From assembly GCF_003185655.1 (NCBI RefSeq), contig NZ_QHJQ01000002.1, positions 62,001 through 126,000 on the forward strand: a DNA stretch of 64,000 bases. Direction: 5' to 3'. The notes under the pieces are model-generated. The model worked only from the letters and a program-made list of their open reading frames with translations, did not search any database and was not told where the DNA came from. Source of the stretch: Coraliomargarita sinensis (GTDB lineage: Bacteria > Verrucomicrobiota > Verrucomicrobiia > Opitutales > Coraliomargaritaceae). The translations under genes were made by a program, and so were the position numbers. Below are positions 8,252-18,391 of the stretch, piece by piece (the stretch's first letter is position 1; every line of letters begins with the position of its first letter).

Positions 8252-10234
8252 TTACCAATCCTGAATGGGTCGGCCCTTGCCGGGTGTCGGTTTGGCAAAG
8301 GGTAAAATCTCTTCTTTTCCGCGCAGGCTGTCGAGCAGGTCTTGGGCCTCCTTGATGGTCATGCCTTCGATCTGTGCATTTGCGGACGACTGGGCTGCGC
8401 CGCTGGCCTGCTCGCCGCTTTCGCTTTCTTCCGGTTCGCCAACCTGAGGCACCGGTTCCGTGGACTCGCCGGTTTCCTCGTTTTCCTCCTGTGACTCGCC
8501 GGGAGTGGGCTCTGGGGTGTCCTGCTCATCGGATTCGCCCGGCTCGGACTGGTTGCTGCCGGACGGCTCGTCCGAAGGCTCCTCCTGGCCGGAAGGAGAC
8601 TCGCTATCCTGCTCACCCTCCTGTTGTTCGCCGGACTGGCTCTCTTCGTTTTGTGGCTGCCCGGATTGCTCCTCCCCGCTTTGTTCTTGCTCGCCCGATT
8701 CGCCTTCCTGCGATTGCTGCTGCTTTTGTTCGTTCTCCTGTTCCGAGCCTTCCTCTTTCTGGTCTTCAGAGGCCTCGCTGTCCGAGGCATCCTGCTCATC
8801 GGATTGCTCTGAGTCCTGCTGCTCTTGTTCCTCCTGCTGCTGGTTTTCCTGCTCTTTTTGTTGCTCGAGGAATTGTTCGATGGTTTCGCGGACTTTGCGG
8901 GTCCGTTCCAAATCCTGGCGGATCGTGTTGTCGTTCGGATCGAGTTCGAGCGCGGATTCAAAAAGTTTTTCCGCGGAGCGAATTCGTTTCAACGCGCCCT
9001 CGGCGTCGCCCTGATCGTAATCGGCGCGCCCGAGTTGGTAGGTGGCGTGGCCCATGTTGTAGAGCGCGTCGCGCTGGAGCGAGCGGTCGTTGGTTTGCCG
9101 CATGGCCTCGGTGTAAAGTTCGTTGGCGGTGGCGTAATCACCCTCGGTGAGCGCGGTGTGGGCTTCGTTGTAGGGGGTGGCTTCGGCCGGGTTCGGCGAA
9201 ACCATGAGAAGGGAGAGCAGTAGGAGTGCGGCCTGGCTGGCCCGGGGGCGGCGACTGCGGATGACAATCTCCAGAATCAGGAAGGCCAGGGCGGTGGTCA
9301 GGAGCCACTGAAAGCGCTCGATACGCACTTCCTGTAATTCCGATTCGCGCTCCTCGCGTGGTAAGGTGGCCAGCACGGAATCGTAGAGTGCTTCGAGCGA
9401 ACTACCGCCCAGGCGGCTGTAGCTCCCCCCGGTGAGCTGGGCAATCTGCTGCAGGGTCGCTTCGTCAAGCTGGCTGCGCACAGGCTGGTCGTTGCGGTCA
9501 CGGACGAACTCCTCGATCCCCTGCTCGTTGCGTATACGCAGGTATTCGCCCTGCGGGGTGCCGATACCGATGGTGAAAATTTGAATGCCATCTTCGGCGG
9601 CGGTACGGGCCGCTTCCAGGGCTTGCCCGCCGAGGTCTTCACCGTCGGTGAGCAGTACGACGACTTTGACATTGGTTTCCGAGGGGAAGGCTTTGGCGGC
9701 TTCCTCGATCGCTCTGCCAAGATCGCTGCCCCCGCGCGAAAGAATGGAAGGGTCGGTCGCATTCAGGCTCTCGCGGAAGGCGCCATAGTCCAAGGTGGGC
9801 GGCGTTTGTAGGAAGGCTTGGCCGGCAAAGGCCACCAGCCCGATGCGGTCGCTCTCCAGGCGGTCGATCAAATCGAGGATGGCGAGCTTGCCCCGCTCCA
9901 GTCGGGTCGGGCGCAGGTCGGTGGCCAGCATACTTTTCGAGCTGTCGAGGGCGAAGACGATGTCGAGGCCCCGGGCCTTGCGCTCTGACCATTCGACGCC
10001 ATATTGCGGACGGGCGAGAGCCAGCCCGAGCAGGGATACGGCAGCCACGATAAGTGCCGACTTGAGCAAGCGCCGCTGGACGCTGGCTTTCTCCGTGAGC
10101 CGGTCGAGCAGGCGGGCTGCCGCGAACCGGCCGAGCAGTTGGCTGCGCTTGCGCCAGCCCAGCAGCACCAGGCTGATGCTGATCAGGGTAAGTACAGGCG
10201 TGAGTGCCAACCAGATGGGAGCTTCAAAGGTCAT
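8252..10234 (-). CDS. BatB/BatC fusion: VWA domain, TPR and long acidic Q/E/S-rich region
   Basis: 660 residues. Two N-terminal membrane helices (about 8-26 and 58-74), a von Willebrand A domain with the metal site DSSKS (residues 97-101) and TDGED, a third helix near 315-330, TPR repeats (about 355-450: [39 protein letters not shown]), then some 150 residues made almost only of Q, E, S, D, G and P, ending in a short basic tail. In many genomes batB (VWA) and batC (TPR) are separate; here they form one gene. It overlaps batA by 4 bases. The low-complexity stretch is translated in the same frame as the domains around it, so it is part of the protein. Confidence 0.85.
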   Translation of the reverse strand: MTFEAPIWLALTPVLTLISISLVLLGWRKRSQLLGRFAAARLLDRLTEKASVQRRLLKSALIVAAVSLLGLALARPQYGVEWSERKARGLDIVFALDSSKSMLATDLRPTRLERGKLAILDLIDRLESDRIGLVAFAGQAFLQTPPTLDYGAFRESLNATDPSILSRGGSDLGRAIEEAAKAFPSETNVKVVVLLTDGEDLGGQALEAARTAAEDGIQIFTIGIGTPQGEYLRIRNEQGIEEFVRDRNDQPVRSQLDEATLQQIAQLTGGSYSRLGGSSLEALYDSVLATLPREERESELQEVRIERFQWLLTTALAFLILEIVIRSRRPRASQAALLLLSLLMVSPNPAEATPYNEAHTALTEGDYATANELYTEAMRQTNDRSLQRDALYNMGHATYQLGRADYDQGDAEGALKRIRSAEKLFESALELDPNDNTIRQDLERTRKVRETIEQFLEQQKEQENQQQEEQEQQDSEQSDEQDASDSEASEDQKEEGSEQENEQKQQQSQEGESGEQEQSGEEQSGQPQNEESQSGEQQEGEQDSESPSGQEEPSDEPSGSNQSEPGESDEQDTPEPTPGESQEENEETGESTEPVPQVGEPEESESGEQASGAAQSSANAQIEGMTIKEAQDLLDSLRGKEEILPFAKPTPGKGRPIQDW

Positions 10235-11268
10235 GGCAGGCGGTGATAGCGGGTGTTGCGGAGAATTTGTTCAAGTCCGAGTAGCACCAGCCCGGCGAGC
10301 GCGGGCCAAATGAAGAGTTCGGTAAAGCTGGCGTAGGAGCGCAACTCGATCTCGGTCGTTTCCAATTCGTCGATCTCATCGTAGATGCGTTCGAGGTCGC
10401 CATCTTCCGTGGCGCTGAAGAATTTGCCCCCGGTCATGGTGGCAATTTCGCGGAGCTCGGTTTCGTCAAAATTCGAGATGTCGCTGCGGCCGCGGTAAAC
10501 CGGCTTGCCTTCCGCGTCGCGAACAACGCGGCCACTGCGATCGGTTTGTGGAACAGGGACACGGCCTTTCTTGCCGGTGGCGATCGTGTAGACTTTGACG
10601 CCGTAGGTCTTTGCTGCTTCCGCAGCGCCAATAGGCGAGAGGGTGCCGGCGTTGTTTTCGCCGTCCGTCAGTAGAATGACAATTCGGCTGCGGGCCTGAT
10701 GATCCCGCAGGCGATTCACGCTGGCACCGAGGGCGGTGCCGATCGCGGTGCCACTGCCGTCGATCTCGCCCAGTTCCAGCCGCTCCAGGTTTCGCTTCAA
10801 CCAGTCGTGGTTCAGTGTCAGCGGGCTGACCACGTAGGCATCCGCGGCAAAGGCCACCAGGCCGATGCGATCGTACTCCCGCTTACCGATGAAGTCGTCG
10901 ACCACCCGCTTGGCGGCATCGAGGCGGGTGACGATATCATCCTGGGTCGAGAGATCGAGTGCGCGCATGGAGCCCGAGAGGTCGAGCGTGACCACGATGT
11001 CGATGCCTTCGGCTTCGGAGCTTTCATTCATCTTGCCGAACTGCGGTCGGGCCAGTGCAACAACCAAGGTGGCCAGCGCCAGCAGACGGAGCCCGAAAAG
11101 GAACTTGCCCGGGCGGCTTCGGCGATCGCGACTGACGGATCGGGCCAGTGCGGTGCTGGAAAAGCGCACGGCCGCCTCCGGGCCCATGCGCCCCGCCCAC
11201 CATGCGAGGACGGGAATCAGCAAGAGGAGTAAGAGGAAGGTCGGATCCTGGAACTGAAAAAAGGTCAT
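10231..11268 (-). CDS. batA: BatA, VWA-domain membrane protein
   Basis: 345 residues with the BatA plan: N-terminal helix ([16 protein letters not shown]), second helix (about 57-74), VWA domain with complete MIDAS motif DLSGS (96-100), TDGEN downstream, and a C-terminal membrane helix ([19 protein letters not shown]). The VWA domain probably faces the periplasm and binds a metal ion and partner proteins. It overlaps the DUF4381 gene upstream and batB/C downstream by 4 bases each, indicating translational coupling. Confidence 0.88.
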   Translation of the reverse strand: MTFFQFQDPTFLLLLLLIPVLAWWAGRMGPEAAVRFSSTALARSVSRDRRSRPGKFLFGLRLLALATLVVALARPQFGKMNESSEAEGIDIVVTLDLSGSMRALDLSTQDDIVTRLDAAKRVVDDFIGKREYDRIGLVAFAADAYVVSPLTLNHDWLKRNLERLELGEIDGSGTAIGTALGASVNRLRDHQARSRIVILLTDGENNAGTLSPIGAAEAAKTYGVKVYTIATGKKGRVPVPQTDRSGRVVRDAEGKPVYRGRSDISNFDETELREIATMTGGKFFSATEDGDLERIYDEIDELETTEIELRSYASFTELFIWPALAGLVLLGLEQILRNTRYHRLP

Positions 11269-11798
11269 GGCTGGTCGGTCGCCTCCTTTTTCTTCAGGTT
11301 ATCAACGAGATGTTTGGCCGTATCCATAAGTTCGATACGTTGCTCATCGCTCAATGTGCGTCGGGCAAATTTGACTCCGTCGCAGTTTTCCAGAAAGTCA
11401 TGAAGGGTGGTCTTCTCTTCCGGAGGCATTGGTAAGCGGGCGATGGCTTCCGCACTCGTTTTCGAGGTGACGGGCAGGCCCAGGCAGGCTTCCATGTAGC
11501 GGCGAACCGCGTTGGCGCAGAGCATGGCGTAGCGCTCATCGTCGGCTGCCTGGGAAGCGGCATCCAGTTCGGCCAGAGCCGCTGTATGTGGATCGACGGG
11601 GGTGGGTGCCCTGTTTTTTGAGCGCCGGTACAGCCAGATGAAGCCGCCGACAATGACCAGTATCGCAACTGCGGCCAAGACGATCTGCCAGATCTCGTAG
11701 CCACCGTTGACCTCGATCGGGCCGCGCACGTTTTCAAGGCCCGGGCCGTCTGGGAGCGCGGGAAGTTGCGGAGCGGTCGACTGTGCGATTGGAAACAT
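11265..11798 (-). CDS. DUF4381 membrane protein of the MoxR/Bat operon
   Basis: 177 residues: short N-terminal region rich in proline and glycine, one membrane helix (about 37-55: [19 protein letters not shown]) and a helical cytoplasmic domain ([33 protein letters not shown], ...[10 protein letters not shown]). This fits DUF4381, found between DUF58 and VWA genes in MoxR operons. Its role is not known; its place suggests a link between the DUF58 protein and the VWA proteins. It starts one base before the DUF58 stop ends. Confidence 0.8.
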   Translation of the reverse strand: MFPIAQSTAPQLPALPDGPGLENVRGPIEVNGGYEIWQIVLAAVAILVIVGGFIWLYRRSKNRAPTPVDPHTAALAELDAASQAADDERYAMLCANAVRRYMEACLGLPVTSKTSAEAIARLPMPPEEKTTLHDFLENCDGVKFARRTLSDEQRIELMDTAKHLVDNLKKKEATDQP

Positions 11799-12701
11799 TC
11801 AGTGTCGGTTGGAGCGGCGGGCGAAGAGTTGGCGCAGGGCAGGCAGGTAGGGGCCTTCCGTGCTGGCTTCAATCCAATCGAGGCCTTTCTTGCGCATGCC
11901 GGAATCGAATGCAGCCTGACGCTCGTCGGCCCGTTTCTGATAGCTTTCACGCACAGCGCGGCTGCCGGTGTCGAGTTCGACCATTTCGCCGGTTTCAGCA
12001 TCCTCCAGAGTGATCAGGCCCACATTGGGAAGTTCACGCTCGCGCGGATCGGTCAGGGCAATGCTGATCAGGTCGTGGCGTTGGTTGGTCAGGGCCAGCG
12101 TGTTGAAGAGTTGCGCATCAACAGCTGAGTCGGAGGCCTGGCTTTCGAGAAAGTCGGAAATGAGGAAAACAACGGCCTTTCGGCGCTGGACCCGGTTGAG
12201 GTAATCCAGGGCGGCTTTATGATTGGTGGCCCGGCCGGCCGGTTCATAAAAGAGGATATCCCGAATGACGCGTAGGATGTGCCGCCGACCTTTTTTGGGC
12301 GGGATGTAGTGTTCCACATCATCGGTGTAGAGCAGCAGGCCGACCTTGTCGTTGTTTCGGGTGGCGGAGAAAGCGAGCACACTGGCAATCTCGGCGGCGC
12401 GTTCACGTTTACTTTGCTCGACCGATCCGAAGATTCCGGAGGCGCTCAAGTCGATCAGCAGCATGAGAGTGAGCTCCCGTTCCTCCCGATAAACCTTGAT
12501 GAACGGCTTATCCATTTTGGCCGAGACGTTCCAGTCGATGGTACGCACGTCATCGCCGATGGCATACTCCCGCACTTCTTCAAAGTCCATGCCGCGCCCC
12601 TTGAACGAGCTGTGGTAGGCACCGGTGACGGAATCCGTAACAAGCTTTCGCGTACGGATCTCGAGGTGGCGGACCTTTTTAATGATGTCGGAGGTATTCA
12701 C
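11799..12701 (-). CDS. DUF58 domain protein
   Basis: 300 residues of the DUF58/VWA-like family: conserved GRGMDFEEVREYAIGDDVRTIDWN near residues 36-60, then LLIDLSASG, a degenerate VWA metal-site strand. DUF58 proteins are encoded next to MoxR ATPases and are thought to be their partners or substrates. The gene follows moxR after 42 bases, which contain a copy of the 14-bp repeat seen near 945-1003. Confidence 0.88.
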   Translation of the reverse strand: MNTSDIIKKVRHLEIRTRKLVTDSVTGAYHSSFKGRGMDFEEVREYAIGDDVRTIDWNVSAKMDKPFIKVYREERELTLMLLIDLSASGIFGSVEQSKRERAAEIASVLAFSATRNNDKVGLLLYTDDVEHYIPPKKGRRHILRVIRDILFYEPAGRATNHKAALDYLNRVQRRKAVVFLISDFLESQASDSAVDAQLFNTLALTNQRHDLISIALTDPRERELPNVGLITLEDAETGEMVELDTGSRAVRESYQKRADERQAAFDSGMRKKGLDWIEASTEGPYLPALRQLFARRSNRH

Positions 12702-12706
12702 GAGTT

Positions 12707-12731
12707 GCGGGATACGTGTTGCGGGATTTTT
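12707..12731. repeat. Second locus of the 14-bp GGGATACGTG-type repeat
   Basis: GTTGCGGGATACGT followed by GTTGCGGGATTTTT: about 1.8 units with the same 14-bp period and core as the array at 945-1003. It lies in the short gap between the moxR stop and the DUF58 gene start. Confidence 0.6.
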
Positions 12732-12743
12732 TCACGGATCTCA

Positions 12744-13739
12744 TTACGGCACCGGGACGGCATCGAAAATGGCGCCGACGAGGTCTTCACTGGTCATTTC
12801 CTCGGCTTCGGCTTCGTAGCTGGGGATGACGCGGTGGCGGAGCACGTCCATGCCGATATCCTTGATGTCCTGCGGGATGACGTAGGCCCGCCCCTGCATC
12901 AGCGCCCAGGCCTTGGCCGCCAGTGTCAGGCTGATGGTGGCCCGGGGGCTAGCGCCGAATTGAATGTACTGCCCGATATCGAGCTTGAATTGGGCGGGCT
13001 CACGACTGGCCAGAACGAGATCCACGATGTAGTCGCGAATCTTAGGATCGGTATAGACCTCGTTGACATGCTGGCGCGCGTTGCAAATGGCCTCGAGCGA
13101 GGTAACGGCGTTGACATCTAGCTTCGGAGCGGTCGAGGCCATGCGGTCGAGAATCTCCCGCTCGTCCGTTTTGCCGGGATAGCCGACTTTAAGCTTAAGC
13201 ATAAAACGGTCGACCTGCGCTTCGGGCAATGGGTAGGTACCTTCCTGGTCGATGGGGTTTTCGGTCGCGAGCACGAGGAAAGGCTCGGGCAAGGGATAGG
13301 TCTCGTCGCCGAGCGTGACCTGCCGCTCCTGCATGGCTTCAAGGAGCGCGCTTTGCACCTTGGCGGGCGCACGGTTGATCTCGTCGGCCAAAATCAGGTT
13401 GGCAAAGATCGGGCCCTTGCGGGTGTGAAAGCTTTCCTCTTTAGGACTGTAGATGAGGGTGCCGATGATATCGGCCGGGAGCAGATCCGGTGTGAACTGG
13501 ATGCGCTTGAACTCCGCGTTAGTGGCTGAGGCGAGGGTGCGGATGCTTAGGGTCTTGGCCAGGCCGGGCACGCCTTCGAGCAAGACGTGGCCATTTGCAA
13601 GCAAGCCAACGAGCAAGCGGTCCACAAGATAATGCTGGCCCACGATGACCCGGCCAATCTCTTCACGGAGGGCCGGAATCCAGCTCGTGGCCTTCTTGAG
13701 TTTTTCTTCGGTTTCGGGGGAAGTTAAATCCTGATTCAT
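12744..13739 (-). CDS. MoxR-family AAA+ ATPase
   Basis: 331 residues of the AAA_3 MoxR type. Walker A GVPGLAKT (56-63), Walker B LILADE (115-120), sensor-like ATENP motif, and a C-terminal lid domain (SPRATISLTLAAKAWALMQGR). MoxR ATPases act as chaperone-like assembly factors with VWA proteins. It is the first gene of the operon reaching to batE and is transcribed divergently from the sigma-54 regulator 118 bases away. Confidence 0.92.
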   Translation of the reverse strand: MNQDLTSPETEEKLKKATSWIPALREEIGRVIVGQHYLVDRLLVGLLANGHVLLEGVPGLAKTLSIRTLASATNAEFKRIQFTPDLLPADIIGTLIYSPKEESFHTRKGPIFANLILADEINRAPAKVQSALLEAMQERQVTLGDETYPLPEPFLVLATENPIDQEGTYPLPEAQVDRFMLKLKVGYPGKTDEREILDRMASTAPKLDVNAVTSLEAICNARQHVNEVYTDPKIRDYIVDLVLASREPAQFKLDIGQYIQFGASPRATISLTLAAKAWALMQGRAYVIPQDIKDIGMDVLRHRVIPSYEAEAEEMTSEDLVGAIFDAVPVP

Positions 13740-13856
13740 ATTGTTCGGTTAATAACGGAGTAAAGTTTTGAGGAGATAGAGACAGTCGGGAAAACACCTG
13801 GTTTCATGTCAATCGGATGATTGATCTTTAAAATAAAATGTGCCTTATTGGCACAC

Positions 13857-15224
13857 ATGCCCGCAACTATTTTAATTGTAGATGATGAGAAAAATACCCG
13901 GGAGGGTCTGGGACTTGCCTTGGAAGAGGACTACGAAGTCTACATGGCCTCCAGCGCGGAAGAAGCCTTTAACCTGATGGAGGCGGAGACCTTTGATGTG
14001 GTACTGACGGATTTGCGCATGGCCGGCAAATCGGGTCTTACGGTGATCGACAAAGCGATCAAGTTGCCGAACCACCCGATCTGTATCATGATGACGGCAT
14101 ACGGTAACGTCGAGACTGCGGTCGAAGCGATGCGCCGTGGGGCCTTTGATTTTCTGACCAAACCGGTGAGTCTGGAGAAGCTGGATCTCCTGATCAAACG
14201 CGCCCTGAAATCCCGCACCATCGAGGAGGAGAATGTCGTGCTGCACACACGGCTGGACAAAAAATACAAATTCGGCGGCATTGTGGGCAATTCCCCCGGC
14301 CTGACGGATGTACTCGACAAGGTCCGTCTGGTTGCGCCCTCCAAGGCGACCGTTCTGCTGGAGGGGGAAACCGGTACCGGTAAGGAACTGATCGCCCAGG
14401 CCATCCACCAAAACAGCGAACGTTCGCGCCAGGCATTCGTACCGGTGCACTGTGCGGCGCTGGCGGCCAATCTGCTGGAAAGTGAATTATTCGGGCACGA
14501 GAAAGGTGCTTACACCGGCGCGACCGAGCGGCGTATCGGCCGCTTCGAGGCGGCCGATGGAGGGACGCTTTTCCTCGATGAGATCGGGGAAATTGATGCT
14601 TCCACCCAGGTCAAACTCCTTCGCTTTCTGGAAACGCGCAGCTTTGAGCGACTCGGTAGCTCAAAGCCGATTAAGGTGGATGTGCGTCTTGTCTTCGCGA
14701 CCAACCGCAATCTGACCGAGATGGCGCAGCGCGGTGAGTTTCGGGAGGACTTGCTCTATCGCCTGAACGTGATCACGATCAACCTGCCGCCGCTGCGGGA
14801 CAGGACGGAAGACCTGCCGGTTCTGCTCAATCACTACATCACCCATTTCAGCGAAGAAAACGGTCTGGAGCCCATCCGCATAACCGACGGAGCGCTCAAG
14901 ATTCTCAACGCATACCATTGGCCCGGCAATATCCGGGAGTTGCGCAACTTTTGTGAGAACACGGTGGTCCTCAAACGGGGGAGCGAGCTCACCGAATATG
15001 ATCTCGATCCCAAATACAGCGCCACGACACCCGATCATTCCAACTCGGAAACGGCTGCGCTGCCCAGTAGTCCGACCTTGAGTCGCGAGGATAACGAAAA
15101 ACGACTCTTGCGCAGTGCACTGATCAAATCGAACGGCAACCGCACCCGGGCCGCCGAGCTGATGGGGATCAGCCGCCGAACCTTGCACCGGAAGCTGGCC
15201 CAGTGGCCCGAGCTGGATGTTTAG
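13857..15224 (+). CDS. NtrC-type sigma-54-dependent response regulator
   Basis: 455 residues. Receiver domain with phospho-acceptor Asp52 (VVLTDLRM) and Lys102, AAA+ domain with Walker A GETGTGKE (170-177), the sigma-54-contacting loop GAYTGA (217-222, usually GAFTGA), Walker B LFLDE, and a Fis-type helix-turn-helix at the end (NRTRAAELMGISRRTLHRKL). It should activate sigma-54 promoters after phosphorylation. No cognate sensor kinase is adjacent; the hybrid kinase at 22009 lies 7 kb away. The ATG at 13857 gives a normal receiver start (MPATILIVDDE); the longer frame to 13821 is less likely. Confidence 0.93.
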   Translation: MPATILIVDDEKNTREGLGLALEEDYEVYMASSAEEAFNLMEAETFDVVLTDLRMAGKSGLTVIDKAIKLPNHPICIMMTAYGNVETAVEAMRRGAFDFLTKPVSLEKLDLLIKRALKSRTIEEENVVLHTRLDKKYKFGGIVGNSPGLTDVLDKVRLVAPSKATVLLEGETGTGKELIAQAIHQNSERSRQAFVPVHCAALAANLLESELFGHEKGAYTGATERRIGRFEAADGGTLFLDEIGEIDASTQVKLLRFLETRSFERLGSSKPIKVDVRLVFATNRNLTEMAQRGEFREDLLYRLNVITINLPPLRDRTEDLPVLLNHYITHFSEENGLEPIRITDGALKILNAYHWPGNIRELRNFCENTVVLKRGSELTEYDLDPKYSATTPDHSNSETAALPSSPTLSREDNEKRLLRSALIKSNGNRTRAAELMGISRRTLHRKLAQWPELDV

Positions 15225-15336
15225 GCGGCGGAATTCGATTCACGTTACGCTGCGGCTTATAGTTTGACTCAACCGCATAAGTCTCACTTTCTGAAGTTCT
15301 CAATTGGCTTACCCTCCTGCCTTACGAATTTGCTGC

Positions 15337-16209
15337 ATGAACACACGTATTAGCATTATTCTGTTTACTCTTTTCTGTACTGCCGCATCGCACGCGGAAG
15401 AAATCCGCATGGCGGCTTCCGACTTGCTGGCCGAATTTATTTCTCCCGAGCTAACGACCTTTGCAAAAGAGAACAAGCTGGACCTTAAGTTCGAGGGGAT
15501 GGGGAGCCTTCCGACACTGGACCGCTTGAGGTCGGATGAAATCGATCTTGCCATCATCGCGATTCCCGAGGGTGAAGAAATTCCCCGCGACGAATTCAGC
15601 GTTTATCCATTTGCCTATGATACGGCGGTCATAGCCGTGAATAACAGCAATCCCATGGATGAAATAAGTATCCCAAGACTGGGGGGGATCTTCGGGACGA
15701 ACGAGGAGCTTAATTTCAACACTTGGGGCGAACTCGGTCTGGCGGGCTGGGGCAGTCGTAATATCAAGCCGCTAGCCGGTCCCGCCGAGGGAAGTATCTC
15801 ACTTGAGCTCTTTCGCTATTCCGTCTTTTCCGGCAGTGCGATGAAGCCAAGCGTAGCTGTCTTGCGGAGCACGGAAATCGAAAACGCACTGGCCGGTAAC
15901 ATTGCTTCGATCGGGATACTCTCCTCGCTGCCCGAAAGCAACAATGTCAAAGTATTGATGGTCTCCGAGGGAGATGGCCCCGATAACCCGGCCTACGGTC
16001 CCACGCCGGAGAATATTCACCGTGGTGATTACCCGATACGCCTGGCTTTCTATATCGCATTCAACCCGCGCGACGAATCGAAAGTTGAGCCATTGGTGCG
16101 CGTCTTACTTGAAGACAAGGTAGCGGAGGTTCTGAATAAAAACGATCTTTTTGCCCTTCCGGATACCGTGCGAAGCCAGTTTCTGCTCGATCTGAATCTC
16201 CAGCAGTAG
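15337..16209 (+). CDS. PstS-like periplasmic substrate-binding protein
   Basis: 290 residues with a signal peptide (MNTRISIILFTLFCTAASHA) and a type-2 periplasmic binding fold of the phosphate-binding (PstS/PBP-like) family: early strand EIRMAASDLLAEFISPEL, LRSDEIDLAIIAIPEGEE, and the hinge strands FAYDTAVIAVNNSNPMDEIS. No ABC permease or ATPase genes follow, so it may be a stand-alone binding or scaffold protein. The ligand is unknown. The gene is followed by tRNA-Gly after 74 bases. Confidence 0.7.
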   Translation: MNTRISIILFTLFCTAASHAEEIRMAASDLLAEFISPELTTFAKENKLDLKFEGMGSLPTLDRLRSDEIDLAIIAIPEGEEIPRDEFSVYPFAYDTAVIAVNNSNPMDEISIPRLGGIFGTNEELNFNTWGELGLAGWGSRNIKPLAGPAEGSISLELFRYSVFSGSAMKPSVAVLRSTEIENALAGNIASIGILSSLPESNNVKVLMVSEGDGPDNPAYGPTPENIHRGDYPIRLAFYIAFNPRDESKVEPLVRVLLEDKVAEVLNKNDLFALPDTVRSQFLLDLNLQQ

Positions 16210-16281
16210 CACAGATTTCGGATTTCTTAAAAAACGCATTGACAGAAACTAGTCACTGTAGCTTCTTACCCATTCTTCAAT

Positions 16282-16392
<111 letters not shown>

Positions 16393-16535
16393 CTTTTTTG
16401 TGTCTGAACCTATCGTAGATGAGAAGCGAAGAGGTGAGAACTCGATCAGAGAGTTTGACGGAGCGACGTAGGAGCGGAGATGGCCCGATCCCGTCTGGCG
16501 GGATCGCCGCGGAGCGGTGCGGCGGAGCCGCAGGC

Positions 16536-16587
16536 AACCTCTTCGCTCGCTCCACTTTTTAAGCCCCCTTCCGGAAACGGGAGGGGG
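16536..16587. repeat. 52-bp direct repeat, copy 2
   Basis: Second perfect copy of the tRNA-Gly end and terminator, with no tRNA body in front of it. The 143 bases between the copies contain an 8-bp inverted repeat CGATCCCG / CGGGATCG (16486-16506) and an inverted match AGCGAAGAGGT (16425-16435) to the repeat. The layout resembles an att duplication left by a tRNA-targeting element, or a partial tandem duplication. Confidence 0.9.
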
Positions 16588-16910
16588 TTTTTTGTGAACC
16601 GTTAATTAACGGTTCTCTCTCTCCATTTGGAAGTTATCCCCGAAAATAGATACTGAAGCATCTTGCCGGGCATAGGCGGAGACATGGGAATATGTCTCAT
16701 CACCTTTAGGATTCATTCCTGCAGGGTGTCACTTTCCTTCCTTCGCCCGAAGCTACGGCGGGACATGCAGCCGGCACCCGCGAGGCTGGCAGGACGCTGC
16801 GAAGGCTAGGGGATTGCTGTCGAACGGTCGTGGGCTTGCGCGAGGAAAGCCGCTACGGGCAGCAGCATCGAAAATTCGTCCATAACTTTTCCGGTAGTGA
16901 ATGGCGGGTA
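16588..16910. other. Gene-free gap with a perfect 20-bp palindrome
   Basis: No coding sequence is convincing here. GAACCGTTAATTAACGGTTC at 16596-16615 is a perfect palindrome directly after the second terminator copy. Further on, 16736-16850 is GC-rich with several short stems (for example CTTCGCCCGAAG). I could not match this part to a known RNA family. Confidence 0.4.
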
Positions 16911-16945
16911 CAAAAAAAGCCGCCTCATCGAGGCGGCTTTTGAAA
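16911..16945 (-). terminator. Terminator of the superoxide dismutase gene
   Basis: Stem AAAAGCCGCCTC / GAGGCGGCTTTT with a 3-base loop. Read on the minus strand it ends in a run of seven T, 36 bases after the dismutase stop. Confidence 0.88.
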
Positions 16946-16980
16946 TAGATGAACCGAAAAGAAATAGATGAACCGAAAAC

Positions 16981-17607
16981 TTACGCTTTAGCTTTCTGGT
17001 AGTTTTCCTCGGCGGCGTTCCAGTCGACGATGTTCCAGAAAGCGTCGATGTATTTCGGACGCGCGTTCTGGTAGTTCAGATAATAGGCGTGTTCCCAAAC
17101 ATCGAGACCGATGACCGGTGTGCCCTCAACTTCAGCGATTCCCTTCATGCAGGGGCTATCCTGATTCGGGGTCGATGTGACTGCGAGCTTGCCGTCCGGC
17201 TTGACCACGAGCCATGCCCAACCGGAACCGAAGCGAGTGGCGCCTGCATTGGCGAAGGCTTCCTTGAAGGCGTCAAATCCGCCCAGCTCGGCATCAATCG
17301 CAGCTGCCAGATCGCCAGTGGGCGCGCCACCTCCGTTCGGGCTGAGAATCTTCCAGAAGAAGGTGTGGTTGGCATGGCCGCCGCCGTTGTTACGGACGGC
17401 AGTTTGCTTGTCGGCAGGCAGTGAAGGGATGTCGGCGATCAATTCACAAATGGACTTGCTTTCCATATCTGTGCCTTCAATCGCACCGTTCAACTTGGTG
17501 ATGTAGGTGTTGTGATGCTTGGTATGGTGGATCTCCATCGTGCGCGCATCAATGTGTGGTTCGAGCGCGTCATAAGCGTAATCTAGTTTTGGTAATTCGT
17601 GTGCCAT
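16981..17607 (-). CDS. sodA: Superoxide dismutase, Fe/Mn family (Mn-type signature)
   Basis: 208 residues, standard family length. It converts superoxide to oxygen and hydrogen peroxide. Metal ligands are visible as His in [11 protein letters not shown], His in NHTFFW, and Asp/His in [24 protein letters not shown] and STPNQDSP (Gln in the position used by Mn enzymes) point to manganese rather than iron. No signal peptide, so cytoplasmic. Confidence 0.93.
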   Translation of the reverse strand: MAHELPKLDYAYDALEPHIDARTMEIHHTKHHNTYITKLNGAIEGTDMESKSICELIADIPSLPADKQTAVRNNGGGHANHTFFWKILSPNGGGAPTGDLAAAIDAELGGFDAFKEAFANAGATRFGSGWAWLVVKPDGKLAVTSTPNQDSPCMKGIAEVEGTPVIGLDVWEHAYYLNYQNARPKYIDAFWNIVDWNAAEENYQKAKA

Positions 17608-17696
17608 AATATGGTTTGGTTTCGTAGTTGGTAGGTGAAAACAGAAGACTGAACAGAGTGCGGGTAAGTGTCAAACGGCAGATCGGAAATTGTTCC

Positions 17697-18227
17697 CTAG
17701 CTCTCCGGTAATTCAGCGGCCTTTTTCTCTGCGTTGAGTCGCCGCTTCTCTTCAAAGAATGCTTTTAGCAGACCGTGGTTGAGCTCCTCCAGGACGCCGC
17801 CCGTGGATTCAAAGTGGTGGTTGCTGCGGGGGAGGGCTCCGAGGTCGACCGCACCGCCGACGCAGCCCATTTTTTCGTCGGGTAAACCGTAGAAGACTTT
17901 TCCGATGCGGGCGATGACGAGCGCGCCCGAACACATCGGGCAGGGCTCTTTGGTGACGTAGAGCGCGCAATCGTTCAGCCGCCAGTCGCCGAGGCTGTTG
18001 GCGGCCTGTGAGATGGCGAGGATCTCGGCGTGAGCCGTCGGATCGTTCGTGGATCGTGACAAATTGTGAGCGCTGCCAATGATCTGCCCTTTGTGTTCAA
18101 TAACCGCCCCGATAGGCACCTCGTCCTTGTTCCAGGCGTTGATTGCTTCGTTGTAGGCATGTGTCATGAAATAGACCGCATCGCGTACCAGTTCCGAGGG
18201 ATAGATTTTTTCAAACGGGCAGTTCAT
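17697..18227 (-). CDS. tadA: tRNA-specific adenosine deaminase (TadA)
   Basis: 176 residues of the cytidine/deoxycytidylate deaminase fold. Zinc site HAE (THAEILAIS) and PCPMC (TKEPCPMCSGALV) with the proton-shuttle Glu of HAE. It converts adenosine 34 of tRNA-Arg(ACG) to inosine. The protein has a short N-terminal addition (MNCPFEKIYPSELVRDA) before the usual start and a C-terminal charged tail. The start is the ATG at 18227. A guanine-deaminase-type relative cannot be fully excluded, but the length and the GCVGGAVDL motif fit TadA. Confidence 0.85.
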   Translation of the reverse strand: MNCPFEKIYPSELVRDAVYFMTHAYNEAINAWNKDEVPIGAVIEHKGQIIGSAHNLSRSTNDPTAHAEILAISQAANSLGDWRLNDCALYVTKEPCPMCSGALVIARIGKVFYGLPDEKMGCVGGAVDLGALPRSNHHFESTGGVLEELNHGLLKAFFEEKRRLNAEKKAAELPES

Positions 18228-18391
18228 TCTGAAGTTGTCTCATGTTGGGAGTGAAAGTGTCAGTCTGGCAAATTATATATTGCCACTACGATTCGTACGT
18301 ACCTTCTGTAGCCGGCAAACGCTGTGTCCCGGTCTAGACGGACCTTGACATTCGCCTTCAATCCGCTTCGCTCTGCGGTTCTTTATTATTT

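Noticed and set aside
8460..9014. Ser/Cys-rich frame opposite the acidic part of BatB/C
   Set aside because: It only reflects the repetitive codons of the acidic tract on the other strand.
16640..16910. Possible structured RNA (RNase P or tmRNA-like)
   Set aside because: A GAGGAAAG string and stems exist, but the conserved cores of RNase P RNA, tmRNA or SRP RNA could not be placed.
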